NCBI GenBank assembly: GCA_047975765.1
Contig: JBKEEF010000013.1
Coordinates: 1-64,000, forward strand
From: JAQWBS01 sp047975765
GTDB taxonomy: Bacteria; Pseudomonadota; Alphaproteobacteria; RF32; CAG-239
Length of the DNA stretch: 64,000 bases
Direction of reading: 5' to 3'
Numbering within the stretch: the first letter of the stretch is position 1; every line of letters starts with the position of its first letter. The notes under the pieces are model-generated. The model had not been told where the DNA came from. It saw nothing but the letters and a program-made list of their open reading frames with translations, and did not search any database. Of the stretch, positions 25,417 to 33,879 are shown in pieces. Both the position numbers and the translations under genes were made by a program.

Positions 25417-26724
25417 TCAACGATTTGATTGTCTGTTTCGAATTTTCATATAAGTTCTGAGGTCAATTGGCGTCTTGCCTTTTCTTTTCATTCTTTGTTC
25501 GTAAGAATCAATGATTTGTGATTCTGGTTTGCCATTCATTTTGATGTTAACCTTTGGTGTTTGATGAGCTTTTTCACTGGCTCTTTTGCTTCTTTCATCA
25601 TTTTCATAGTCATAATAAATTTGATGAAGCTTAGAAAGCCCTCCCATAAAGATAACATTTTTATCTGCAAATTCTATTCTCTGCTGATAAACACTACCTT
25701 CATCTGTTATTTGTGTCTTGTCCAGACGATGTAAGATTTTGGAGTGATAAGGGTCATCAATCGTGAGACACAGATTTTGAAATAGATTAAGCTCCGCTAA
25801 ACGATCTTGTGAACTAGCATCTTGAACAGCAACTTTATGATGCACAGAAAGCGCAGGACCATCAATGAGATTACCTTTATTGTCATATAAAGTGAGCTTT
25901 CCACAATTGCCCTTGGTTTTCATTGAAACAATTAGTGCTTTGAGATATTTTTCATCAACACCAACGTTTCTGAGAATTTCCTTAAATTGAGGTTCATTCT
26001 TGTTAATGAAGTCTTTTACAAAGCTTTTTTTAGCTCCCAAGAAGAGACGTCCGCTTTTTCTGAGTTGTTCTTGATGAAAAATATCAATAAAATCTTCTAC
26101 AACAAGTTTTTTTATTTTTTGTGGGGGATAGGAAATAGAATAGAGGTGTTTTTTTACGAATGTTTCAAGATTTTTGAAGTTTTTGAACTGAGAAAAAAGC
26201 GCCCACGCTTTTGATTCTGAAAGTTCCGAATAATCTTTGTATTCATATGTCTCTTCTTTTTTTCCATTTTTATGTTCAAGATAAAGAGGGCTGAGGAGTT
26301 TTTCATCTGTGATGGCAGAAATTGTCCCATTAAAATCTGCACGAATAATCATTTTTTCAACTTTAGTCAAAAGTCCATGATGTTTGGTGCTACATATCAA
26401 GCCATGTTTTTTCAGAAGACAAAGCGCTTTTTCTGCTCTTGGATTTCCTTCATCAAAATATGTTAAAAGTCTTTCTTCGTCTGCTTTTGCTTTTTGGAGT
26501 TCAGTTTGTATCTGTTTTTTTATTGCTACACTTTTAAGATAGTTTTCTCTAATTTCGCTCAATATTTTAAATATTTTGTTTCTGTTTTTTGTTTTTTTAG
26601 TCGAACGAGATAGAGGATTTATTTGTTCTTGGAGTTCTTTTAGTTCGGAGAGGTAGATATTTAAGGGCGAAAAGGGCTTGTCTGGATGAGGAGGTATGAC
26701 AATTTCTTTTAGCTCAGTGTTCAT
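25417..26724 (-). CDS. HNH-like protein, paralog of its upstream neighbour
   Basis: A 435-residue protein with a helical N-terminal half and a C-terminal HNH-like motif. Residues 295-332 read SVHHKVAV...LFQNLCLTIDDPYHSKILHRL, in which HH (295-296), Asn317, His327 and His332 fit the HH...N...H spacing of HNH nucleases. Segments align with the upstream protein: IIRADFNGTI with IIRFDANGDI, and SQFKNFKNLE with SKFKNFRKLE. No signal peptide or membrane segment is present. Its start ATG overlaps the upstream stop by one base (TAATG). Nuclease function is inferred from the motif; whether this is a toxin, a defence enzyme or a secreted effector is unknown. Confidence 0.6.
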   Translation of the reverse strand: MNTELKEIVIPPHPDKPFSPLNIYLSELKELQEQINPLSRSTKKTKNRNKIFKILSEIRENYLKSVAIKKQIQTELQKAKADEERLLTYFDEGNPRAEKALCLLKKHGLICSTKHHGLLTKVEKMIIRADFNGTISAITDEKLLSPLYLEHKNGKKEETYEYKDYSELSESKAWALFSQFKNFKNLETFVKKHLYSISYPPQKIKKLVVEDFIDIFHQEQLRKSGRLFLGAKKSFVKDFINKNEPQFKEILRNVGVDEKYLKALIVSMKTKGNCGKLTLYDNKGNLIDGPALSVHHKVAVQDASSQDRLAELNLFQNLCLTIDDPYHSKILHRLDKTQITDEGSVYQQRIEFADKNVIFMGGLSKLHQIYYDYENDERSKRASEKAHQTPKVNIKMNGKPESQIIDSYEQRMKRKGKTPIDLRTYMKIRNRQSNR

Positions 26725-28094
26725 TAGATTCGCTCTCTTCTTGTATATGGGTTTTGAATGTAGACAATTGTCTTATATTTCTCTTCAGGAGAAATAGTGT
26801 ATGGTGTTTGGAACATAGGTGTCACGCCTAACATCATATCAAATTTACCCTTAGGCGGAGATGATAAGGAAATCTTTCCACCAACCATTTTGGTATCACC
26901 ACTATGGATGAGACTGTGCATTCTTGTTGAAACAAGGATAAGATTTTTAGGATCGTTCAATTTGCTGATGTCTTGATGTTCAAAAGCGTTACTCACATGG
27001 TCAATGTGGTGTATGGAAAACAAATTGCAAAGAATTCCTTTGTTTTTCATTAATTCCATTGTTTCTTGAATTTTTTCATTCGGCATATTATTGAGGCGAA
27101 GATATTTTTCAATTGTTTCACAATTTCTTTTATCTTTCATAATATCTTTCACTCTTTTATGAATTGCACCCTCAAAAATATTTTTTCTATCACCTTGTTT
27201 TTCTTTGGTTGTAGATTGCATCACATGCTTGAAATCATCAAAATTTAGCTTGCTGACAATTTCAGGAAGAATTCGTCTTCGAGCTAACTCTTCTTTAATT
27301 TTTGGTTCAAGTTTTCTGAAATTCTTGAATTTACTATAATGTTCTACCCAAACTGGGGAAGTTGAAAGGTCATAGTCTTCTGCTTCATATAGATGATGCT
27401 CTTTAGATATGTTTCTGATAAATGATTTAAATTCTTTTCGACTAATTTTTATGTCGTCTTCTTGAATGTCTCCAGATCTTAAAAGAGCATCTTCAAGTTT
27501 TCCGCTAAGTTCGATTTTTTTACCTTTTTCATCAAGAAGATAGTCCCCAAGATAGTTCTTAATCCTTTTATTCTGTCTTTTTCTGTTAAGATGAAAAGAT
27601 TTATAGATTTCATCTTTTTCGTTGAAATAGTAGTTGTTAATCGCGAAAAGAGGAGAAAGGTCTCGAGAGTTTGTTGGTTTTATATCACCATTAGCATCAA
27701 ATCTTATGATTTCTTTGACCTTTTTAGGTGTGTCATAAAGATCTTTAATAATATCTTTGAAGCCAATTGCCTGAGCCGAAAAGGTGTCCAACTTGCCTTC
27801 GTTAACAAGCACAAAGGCATCTATCGCCCTTGAGAGGGAAATCTCCCGACAAAGAAGTGCAATTTCGTCAAGATTAAAGCCTTGTTTTCGATATTTCAGC
27901 AAAAGCTCCATATCTTTTTTTTCAACTTTTTCTTGGATAGCAGAAAGGATTGGATTTTGACAAATGGCAGTTTCAAGTCTATTGTGTTGCTTGATAAGAT
28001 TGATGTCTGCCTCAGAAGCATTGCCGAGTTTGAAATGCTCAGCACGAATTGGAAAGTTCTTTGTGATACTAATATGTGGATTTGACTCGGTCAA
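26724..28094 (-). CDS. HNH-like protein, upstream member of a paralog pair
   Basis: A 456-residue protein that begins with TTG at 28094, supported by GAAGAGG 8 bases ahead. The N-terminal 200 residues are mostly helical and charged. The C-terminal region carries FSIHHIDHV (His362, His363), NLILVSTRMHSLIHS (Asn384, His393, His397), which is the HH-N-H-H layout of HNH endonucleases, with the metal site being best preserved here. It is homologous to the downstream neighbour across most of the length. No immunity gene, methylase or helicase lies beside it, so neither toxin-antitoxin nor restriction is evident. The divergent neighbour is pepA. Confidence 0.6.
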   Translation of the reverse strand: MTESNPHISITKNFPIRAEHFKLGNASEADINLIKQHNRLETAICQNPILSAIQEKVEKKDMELLLKYRKQGFNLDEIALLCREISLSRAIDAFVLVNEGKLDTFSAQAIGFKDIIKDLYDTPKKVKEIIRFDANGDIKPTNSRDLSPLFAINNYYFNEKDEIYKSFHLNRKRQNKRIKNYLGDYLLDEKGKKIELSGKLEDALLRSGDIQEDDIKISRKEFKSFIRNISKEHHLYEAEDYDLSTSPVWVEHYSKFKNFRKLEPKIKEELARRRILPEIVSKLNFDDFKHVMQSTTKEKQGDRKNIFEGAIHKRVKDIMKDKRNCETIEKYLRLNNMPNEKIQETMELMKNKGILCNLFSIHHIDHVSNAFEHQDISKLNDPKNLILVSTRMHSLIHSGDTKMVGGKISLSSPPKGKFDMMLGVTPMFQTPYTISPEEKYKTIVYIQNPYTRRERI

Positions 28095-28236
28095 GTTGTT
28101 AACCTCTTCAAAAGACTTGGTTCATATTTTGTCTAAATCTTACAATGAAAAAAATATATAGTCCAATATATATTCATATCTTTTTCACGATTTGTGATAT
28201 ATATTTGAAAAAAAAGTATTATTTTGGAGAAAAACT

Positions 28237-29697
28237 GTGGTTAAATTTAATTTTGAAACACCTAAAACAACAAATTTTGATGCAAAAGTTTTCTTATTTG
28301 ATAAAAATGATAATAGAATCGATTCTCATATTAAGAAAAATCTTTCATCAGCCGAAATTGAAACAATTGAAGCAATTATGAAAAGAGAAGGATTCCCTTC
28401 AGAAGACAAATCTGTTCTTGAAATTTCCCTGAAAGATGCAAAAGTATTCTTATTTGCATATGAAGAAAAAGAATTGACAGACTTGTTCTTGCAAAAAATT
28501 GGCGGAAAGCTTGCAAAATATCTTTTTGATTCAAAAAATGTTGCATATTACATAAAAAAAGAAGCAAAAGAGGCTTATCAAATTGCTTTTGGATATGAAT
28601 TAGGAAGTTATCGCTTCGATAAATATTTCACCAAAAAAGAAAAAAGCTTTTATCCTTCAACTGAAACATTCACTTTTATTTCAGAAAAAGAAAAATTGAG
28701 TGAAAAGAACTATGCTGATTTTACAGCATTAGCTTCTTCGGTTAATTATGTTAGAGATTTGGTCAACGAACCGGCAAATGTGCTCACTCCTGAAGCTTAT
28801 GCGAATGATGTTGAAAAATTGAAGAAATTTGGTTTAGAAATTGAGATATTGGAAGAAAAAGAGCTTAAAAAACTAGGCTTCAATTTATTGATGGCTGTGG
28901 CTCAGGCTTCTGATAATAAGCCTCGTGTTGTTGTTTTGAAATGGATTGGAAATAAGAAAAAGAAAGATTTTGACCTTGCGTTGGTTGGTAAAGGCGTCAC
29001 TTTTGATACTGGTGGTTTGAGTATTAAACCTTCAAATTCAATGGAAACAATGAATTATGATATGGGTGGATCTGCAGTGGTTGTAGGAACACTCAGAACT
29101 TTGGCAATGACAAAGTCTAAAGCAAATGTAATTGGCTTCCTTGGACTTGTTGAAAACTCAATTTCAGGGAATGCGACAAGAGTGAACGATATTGTGACTT
29201 CAATGTCTGGTCAGACAGTTGAAATTTTGAATACCGATGCAGAAGGTCGTTTGGTTTTGGCAGATTTGCTAACATATTCACAAAAAAAATATGGTGTAAA
29301 AAGAATTGTCGATTTAGCAACTTTGACAGGAGCTATTTTGGTTTCTCTTGGAAAATCTTATGCTGGACTTTTCAGCAATGATGATTGTTTTGTAAAAGAT
29401 TTATTAGATTCAAGCAAAAATGTGGATGAAAGATTGTGGCATATGCCAGTTGATAAATATTTTGATGAAATGATGGATTCCAAAATTGCTGATATAAAAA
29501 ATATTGGAGGCAGTCGTTGGGGCGGTTCAAGTCAAGCAGCTTGCTTCTTGCAACGTTTTATCGAAAAAGATGTCAAGTGGTCTCACTTAGATATTGCTGG
29601 AACGGTTGATGAAGATAAGGGAACTGCATTGAACCCTAAAGGTCCGACAGGTTTTGGTGTGAGATTATTGGTTGATTATGTTAAAAATAATTTCTAA
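28237..29697 (+). CDS. pepA: Leucyl aminopeptidase (PepA, M17)
   Basis: A two-metal cytosolic exopeptidase that removes N-terminal residues. The C-terminal catalytic domain shows the M17 signature: VGKGVTFDTGGLSIKPS, YDMGGSAVVVGTL, and NTDAEGRLVLADLL, which hold the metal ligands and catalytic Lys and Arg. The 486-residue length is typical. The N-terminal domain (about 1-165) is more diverged. The start is GTG at 28237, supported by TTTTGGAGA at 28223-28231, 5 bases ahead. It is monocistronic and followed by a strong terminator. The upstream 140 bases are very AT-rich and shared with the divergent HNH-like gene. Confidence 0.95.
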   Translation: MVKFNFETPKTTNFDAKVFLFDKNDNRIDSHIKKNLSSAEIETIEAIMKREGFPSEDKSVLEISLKDAKVFLFAYEEKELTDLFLQKIGGKLAKYLFDSKNVAYYIKKEAKEAYQIAFGYELGSYRFDKYFTKKEKSFYPSTETFTFISEKEKLSEKNYADFTALASSVNYVRDLVNEPANVLTPEAYANDVEKLKKFGLEIEILEEKELKKLGFNLLMAVAQASDNKPRVVVLKWIGNKKKKDFDLALVGKGVTFDTGGLSIKPSNSMETMNYDMGGSAVVVGTLRTLAMTKSKANVIGFLGLVENSISGNATRVNDIVTSMSGQTVEILNTDAEGRLVLADLLTYSQKKYGVKRIVDLATLTGAILVSLGKSYAGLFSNDDCFVKDLLDSSKNVDERLWHMPVDKYFDEMMDSKIADIKNIGGSRWGGSSQAACFLQRFIEKDVKWSHLDIAGTVDEDKGTALNPKGPTGFGVRLLVDYVKNNF

Positions 29698-29707
29698 ACA
29701 GACAACA

Positions 29708-29743
29708 AAAAAAGAACCTCTCATTTGAGAGGTTCTTTTTTTA
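29708..29743. terminator. Bidirectional rho-independent terminator
   Basis: AAAGAACCTCTC and GAGAGGTTCTTT form a 12-bp stem around an ATTT loop, with A's before and a T run after. It ends pepA and, on the other strand, the DUF192 lipoprotein gene. Confidence 0.9.
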
Positions 29744-29753
29744 TATCTAAACG

Positions 29754-30293
29754 TTATTTTTCTTCAATTTTCTCAATTTCATTTTTAACGTCTTCTTTTA
29801 TTTTTGCTCTTTCTTCTTTTGCTTTAGCTTCAAATCTTTCTTTTGCTGCTTCAAAGTTTTGGAAGAATTCGTGTTTAAGGTTATCACCAAGTTTTACTTT
29901 ATATTTTGCAACTTGACCACCATTAACTTCAACTACGAAAGAAACATCTCTAGGAGGAATAATGTTTTCTTCTGATTCTGGCTCAGCATTTTCATAAATC
30001 CAAACAATCTTACCTTGAGCATCTGAAAAAATCATATCAAGAGGAATTTTAGTGTTTTTCATCCACATGGCAACATTTTCAAAACCGCGTAAGTCAAAAA
30101 TCATACCCTCATCATCAGGAAGATATTCAACGAACATAAGTCCTTTTTCCATTTCTTCAGGTGTTTGGGCACTTTTGATTTTATAATTGATGTTTCCATC
30201 TGAGGTTACGATTGTAAGGTTATAAGTTCTTTTATCTTGATTGCATGCCACGATAAGAAAGCAAACTAGAAATATTTTTAATAGTTTAGACAT
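29754..30293 (-). CDS. DUF192 lipoprotein
   Basis: A 179-residue protein with a signal sequence ending in a lipobox (FLIVACN, Cys near 17), then a DUF192 domain with the family landmarks GLMFVEYLPDDEGMIFDL and VAMWMKNTKIPLDMIF. The C-terminal 40 residues are a long charged helix (ERFEAKAKEERAKIKEDVKNE) not typical of the domain. DUF192 proteins are small, widespread and of unproven function, often periplasmic. The call is firm for family and location; the role is unknown. Confidence 0.85.
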   Translation of the reverse strand: MSKLLKIFLVCFLIVACNQDKRTYNLTIVTSDGNINYKIKSAQTPEEMEKGLMFVEYLPDDEGMIFDLRGFENVAMWMKNTKIPLDMIFSDAQGKIVWIYENAEPESEENIIPPRDVSFVVEVNGGQVAKYKVKLGDNLKHEFFQNFEAAKERFEAKAKEERAKIKEDVKNEIEKIEEK

Positions 30294-30412
30294 TAATTTC
30301 TCCTTTATCTAATGTGAAACCTCTTTAATTACGTAGTCTATATTAACTATATAATTTTTCAATATATTTTTTTCAAACTTTATTTTGAAACTTTTTTGTT
30401 TTTATTTGTTTT

Positions 30413-30442
30413 TTGTACTTGTATATTCAGCTGTAATAATAT
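30413..30442 (+). promoter_or_regulatory. Candidate promoter of the OmpA-family gene
   Basis: TTGTAC at 30413-30418 and TAATAT at 30437-30442 are 18 bases apart, matching sigma-70 spacing, about 52 bases before the start codon. The gap (30294-30494) is otherwise AT-rich, with a weak inverted repeat TTTCAAA/TTTGAAA at 30371-30390 followed by a T run. Low confidence because the region is AT-rich. Confidence 0.35.
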
Positions 30443-30494
30443 ATTTTGTAGTAAATATTTAGGGAAATACTTCTTTTTATAAAGGTTTGGTAAG

Positions 30495-31340
30495 ATGTCT
30501 TTAAGCAAAAAAATCTTTTCATTATTTGTTGGTTCATTCTTGATAACAGCTTGTGCGGAAGACGCAAAATTTCCGGAACTAAGAGCAAGTCAAGATGTTT
30601 CAGAAGATAAAATCTATGAAACGTCTGAAGTTCAAGAAACTCAAAAAGAAGAACTTGTTTCTGTTGATATGAGCAAAGGTCTTTCTGATGTATCTGTTAC
30701 AGATAATGGTACGGTGATTATCGCTGCTGTTCATCCTAGCAATACACCAGTTGAAAAGCAATTGTCTGAAGACAAACCTCTCAAGATCAAGCCAATCTTG
30801 AAGAAAAAGACAGATGGAAATATTAAAGATCCAATCTTGAAATCTAATCGTTCTCCTTCATCTATCAAACTTTATGATGTTGAAACAGAAGTTTCTCAAG
30901 AAGCAAATGGAACAAAAAGTGTTGAATTTGACAGTTCTGTCCTAGCTGAAGTTTCTTATGCTGAACCTGTGGCACATTCTTCTGAACCATACAAAATTGA
31001 AACTTTCTATTTTAATAATGGAAGCTCACAAATTAAAAATGAAGACAGAAGTAAGATTAGAAAAATTGTCAAACTTGCAAAAGAAAAGAAAGCAACTGTT
31101 TATGTTTTGGGATATTCTTCAAGCAGAACAGGTGACACAGACTATGTGACACATAAAATGGCAAATTTCAAAATTTCTTTGGCACGTGCAGAATCTGTTT
31201 CTGATGCCTTGATTAACTCTGGTTTGAAGTCTGATAAAGTTTTGGTGGAAGCACTTTCTGATGCTCGTCCAGCATATCTCGAAGTTATGCCAGAAGGCGA
31301 AAGACTAAACCGCCGTGTTGAAGTTTATATTGGTTACTAA
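30495..31340 (+). CDS. OmpA-family lipoprotein
   Basis: A 281-residue exported protein whose N-terminus (LSKKIFSLFVGSFLITAC) ends in a lipobox, so it is probably lipidated on Cys20 and held in the outer membrane. Residues 21-165 are polar, low-complexity and probably a flexible spacer. The C-terminal OmpA domain (about 168-281) begins with FYFNNGSSQI and shows VYVLGYSSSRTGDTDY, LARAESVSDALINSG and the closing ERLNRRVEVYIGY motif, in which the two Asp/Arg residues normally bind diaminopimelate of peptidoglycan. It thus probably links the outer membrane to the cell wall. recJ follows 12 bases downstream on the same strand. Confidence 0.88.
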   Translation: MSLSKKIFSLFVGSFLITACAEDAKFPELRASQDVSEDKIYETSEVQETQKEELVSVDMSKGLSDVSVTDNGTVIIAAVHPSNTPVEKQLSEDKPLKIKPILKKKTDGNIKDPILKSNRSPSSIKLYDVETEVSQEANGTKSVEFDSSVLAEVSYAEPVAHSSEPYKIETFYFNNGSSQIKNEDRSKIRKIVKLAKEKKATVYVLGYSSSRTGDTDYVTHKMANFKISLARAESVSDALINSGLKSDKVLVEALSDARPAYLEVMPEGERLNRRVEVYIGY

Positions 31341-31352
31341 GTAAAGTTTTTT

Positions 31353-33113
31353 GTGAACTCAGTGGAAAAATCTTTAAGTGGAAATATATGGAAGCAAATT
31401 GCTTCCGATGAAAGAAAGGCAGAAGTTATCTATCAGAGATACGACCTGCCTTTTGTCGTCTCTAATATCCTCTCGGCAAGAGGGCTTTCTCTTGATGAAA
31501 TTGAAAGTTTTCTCGATCCCAAGCTTCAAACTTTGATGCCAGATCCTCACTCTTTGAAGGATATGGATAGGGCAGCAAAGAAAATAGCTGATGTTATTCT
31601 TTCTCCAAAAGATATTGGAATTATTGGGGATTATGACGTTGATGGTGCGACTTCGTCTGCAATTTTGAGATTATACCTTGAAGAAGTGGGCAAGAATGTT
31701 GTTGTGCATATTCCCGAAAGAGATGAAGGTTATGGACCAAGTAAACTAGCTTTTGATAAGTTTAGTGGGTTGGGAATTGATTTTGTTGTTACAACAGATT
31801 GTGGTACAACTGCTTTTGAACCGTTTACTTATGCCAAGGAAAAAGGTTTCAACGTCATTGTTTTGGATCATCATGAAGCTGAAGTCAAAATGCCTGACGT
31901 TTATGCTTTGGTCAATCCTAAAAGGCTAGATGAAATAAACGAAGTAGAATATTTGAAGTTTTTGGCTGCTGTTGGTGTTGTGTTTATGACACTTGTAGCG
32001 ATTAATAGAGAACTTAGAGAGAGAGGTTTCTTTAAAAACAGATCAGAGCCAAACTTGATGCAATATTTAGATTTAGTTGCTCTAGGAACGGTTTGTGATG
32101 TTGTGCCTCTGGTTGGGCTTAATAGAGCTTTTGTGAAGCAAGGATTGAAGATAATTGGCAAACGAACAAATTTAGGTTTAAAATCGCTCATTGATAAAGC
32201 CAATATTACAGAAGCTCCGTCAGCTTTTCATCTTGGATATGTTTTAGGTCCGAGAATTAATGCGGGGGGTAGGGTTGGAGAGTCTTTCAAAGCCAATGAA
32301 CTTTTGTGTTCTAAGGAAGAATCAAAAGCAATTAAACTTGCAGAAGATTTAGACAATTTTAATGCTCAGAGAAAAGAAATTGAGGCTTATGTTTATTTGA
32401 AGGCAATCGAAATGCTAGAGTCTATTCCTCAGGAATTTCCAATGGCATTTGTTCATGGAAATGATTGGCATCAAGGTGTGATTGGGATTGTTGCTGGAAA
32501 ATTAAAAGAAAGATATAATGTTCCATCTTTTGTGATGTCCATTGAAAATGATGAAGTGAAAGGTTCTGCTCGCTCCATTAAAGGTGTTGATTTAGGTGCT
32601 TTAATTATTGCTGCCAAAGAAAGAGGTGTTATTACCAAAGGTGGCGGACACTATATGGCGGCAGGTTTCTCGCTTAGAGAAGACCAAATGGCAGATTTCG
32701 AGGCCTTTGTTGGTAATTATATCAAGTCTAAATTAGGCGATGAAGAAATTGTTCCTGTAATTGAATATGATGGAATAATTGATATTGAAGGTGCAACAAT
32801 GGAACTTTCTGAAAAATTACAAGTTTTAGAGCCTTATGGTGCAAGTAATCCTGAACCTAAACTGGTTGTTAAAAATGTGAAGATTGCTAAGAGTTCTGTT
32901 GTGGGAAGTGGGCATATTAGATGTTTTCTTACATCTATCAAAGGTGGAAGCTTAAGTGCAATGGCATTTAGAATGGCAGATACAGAAGCAGGTTATGCAC
33001 TCTTAAATGAAAGAGGTGTTGTTTTTGATGTGCTTGGAACTTTGAGAAAAGACACATGGCAAGGAAGAAATTCTTTGAAATTTATTATAGAAGACATAAA
33101 AAGAGGGGCATGA
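31353..33113 (+). CDS. recJ: Single-stranded-DNA exonuclease RecJ
   Basis: A 586-residue 5'-3' exonuclease acting in recombination and mismatch repair. The DHH-superfamily motifs are intact: GDYDVDGATSSAIL, VTTDCGTT, VLDHHEA, and the C-terminal DHHA1 part GSARSIKGVDLG with GGHYMAAGF. The length is as expected. The start is GTG at 31353; the alternative GTG at 31362 would shorten it by three residues. It follows the OmpA-family gene closely and is followed at once by the DUF502 gene, so the three likely share a message. Confidence 0.93.
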   Translation: MNSVEKSLSGNIWKQIASDERKAEVIYQRYDLPFVVSNILSARGLSLDEIESFLDPKLQTLMPDPHSLKDMDRAAKKIADVILSPKDIGIIGDYDVDGATSSAILRLYLEEVGKNVVVHIPERDEGYGPSKLAFDKFSGLGIDFVVTTDCGTTAFEPFTYAKEKGFNVIVLDHHEAEVKMPDVYALVNPKRLDEINEVEYLKFLAAVGVVFMTLVAINRELRERGFFKNRSEPNLMQYLDLVALGTVCDVVPLVGLNRAFVKQGLKIIGKRTNLGLKSLIDKANITEAPSAFHLGYVLGPRINAGGRVGESFKANELLCSKEESKAIKLAEDLDNFNAQRKEIEAYVYLKAIEMLESIPQEFPMAFVHGNDWHQGVIGIVAGKLKERYNVPSFVMSIENDEVKGSARSIKGVDLGALIIAAKERGVITKGGGHYMAAGFSLREDQMADFEAFVGNYIKSKLGDEEIVPVIEYDGIIDIEGATMELSEKLQVLEPYGASNPEPKLVVKNVKIAKSSVVGSGHIRCFLTSIKGGSLSAMAFRMADTEAGYALLNERGVVFDVLGTLRKDTWQGRNSLKFIIEDIKRGA

Positions 33114-33114
33114 A

Positions 33115-33828
33115 ATGGATGAAATAAAAAAAAGAGCGGCAAGAATTAGAGCAATCAGAGAAGAATTGCGTAGTAAAGAAAGAGCTGTTTTTATGAAAGT
33201 TGGCGCAAAAATTAGGGCCTATTTCTTCACAGGAATTTTGGTCACAGCTCCTGTCGCAATCACACTTTATATGGCTTATAAATTTGTGATGTGGACAGAT
33301 ATCAGCGTTAATAAGCTCATTGATGGTCTTGTGCCTCAAGAATATGCAGAACTTATGCCAATGACTGTTCCAGGAATTGGGATTGTTATTATGGTTCTTG
33401 GCTTTATTTTTGTGGGAATGTTTGCAGCGGGTTTTGTGGGTAGATTTTTCCTAAAACTTGGCGAATGGCTTGTTTTCAAAATGCCACTCATTTCATCTGT
33501 TTATTCTTTGTTGAAACAAGTTTTTGAAACGTTTCTTTCTAATAAAAATAATTCCTTCAAACAAGTTGTGCTTTTCGAATATCCAAGAAAGGGAATTTGG
33601 ATTTATGGTTTTTTGAGTGGTGAAAATAAAAGCAAGGTAGCTGAAACTTCAGGAGAAGAAATGCTAAATATTTATGTTCCAACAACACCAAACCCAACTT
33701 CTGGTTTTTTAGTGTTTGTGCCTAAAAAAGATGTGACCTATGTTGATATGCCAGTCGATGACGCCTTAAAATTCATCATCTCTTGTGGTGTAGTAATGCC
33801 AGATGAAAAAGGCAAGAAAAAGAAATAA
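33115..33828 (+). CDS. DUF502 membrane protein
   Basis: A 237-residue inner-membrane protein. After a basic N-terminal helix (KKRAARIRAIREELRSKER), it has two membrane segments at about 33-53 and 82-108, with FFTGILVTAPVAITLYMAYK and GIGIVIMVLGFIFVGMFAAG, and the conserved MPLISSVYSLLKQVFETF and NPTSGFLVFVPKKDV blocks typical of the DUF502 family. DUF502 proteins are widespread and conserved; their function has not been settled, although some are linked to membrane or cell-shape processes. The start ATG lies 1 base past the recJ stop. Confidence 0.88.
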   Translation: MDEIKKRAARIRAIREELRSKERAVFMKVGAKIRAYFFTGILVTAPVAITLYMAYKFVMWTDISVNKLIDGLVPQEYAELMPMTVPGIGIVIMVLGFIFVGMFAAGFVGRFFLKLGEWLVFKMPLISSVYSLLKQVFETFLSNKNNSFKQVVLFEYPRKGIWIYGFLSGENKSKVAETSGEEMLNIYVPTTPNPTSGFLVFVPKKDVTYVDMPVDDALKFIISCGVVMPDEKGKKKK

Positions 33829-33829
33829 T

Positions 33830-33862
33830 AAAAAAGCCTCTCTGAAAAGAGAGGCTTTTTTA
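33830..33862. terminator. Bidirectional rho-independent terminator
   Basis: AAAAGCCTCTC-TGAA-GAGAGGCTTTTTTA gives a GC-rich stem with flanking A and T runs, between the convergent DUF502 and flgL genes. It would terminate both. Confidence 0.88.
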
Positions 33863-33879
33863 TTGGGTTGTTCTGAAGA

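Noticed and set aside
25417..28094. Restriction-modification or CRISPR-linked nuclease pair
   Set aside because: There is no methylase, specificity subunit, cas gene or repeat array in or beside the pair.
30294..30494. Hidden small gene in the longest intergenic gap
   Set aside because: The stretch is almost all A and T with frequent stops in all frames; only a weak hairpin and a candidate promoter are visible.
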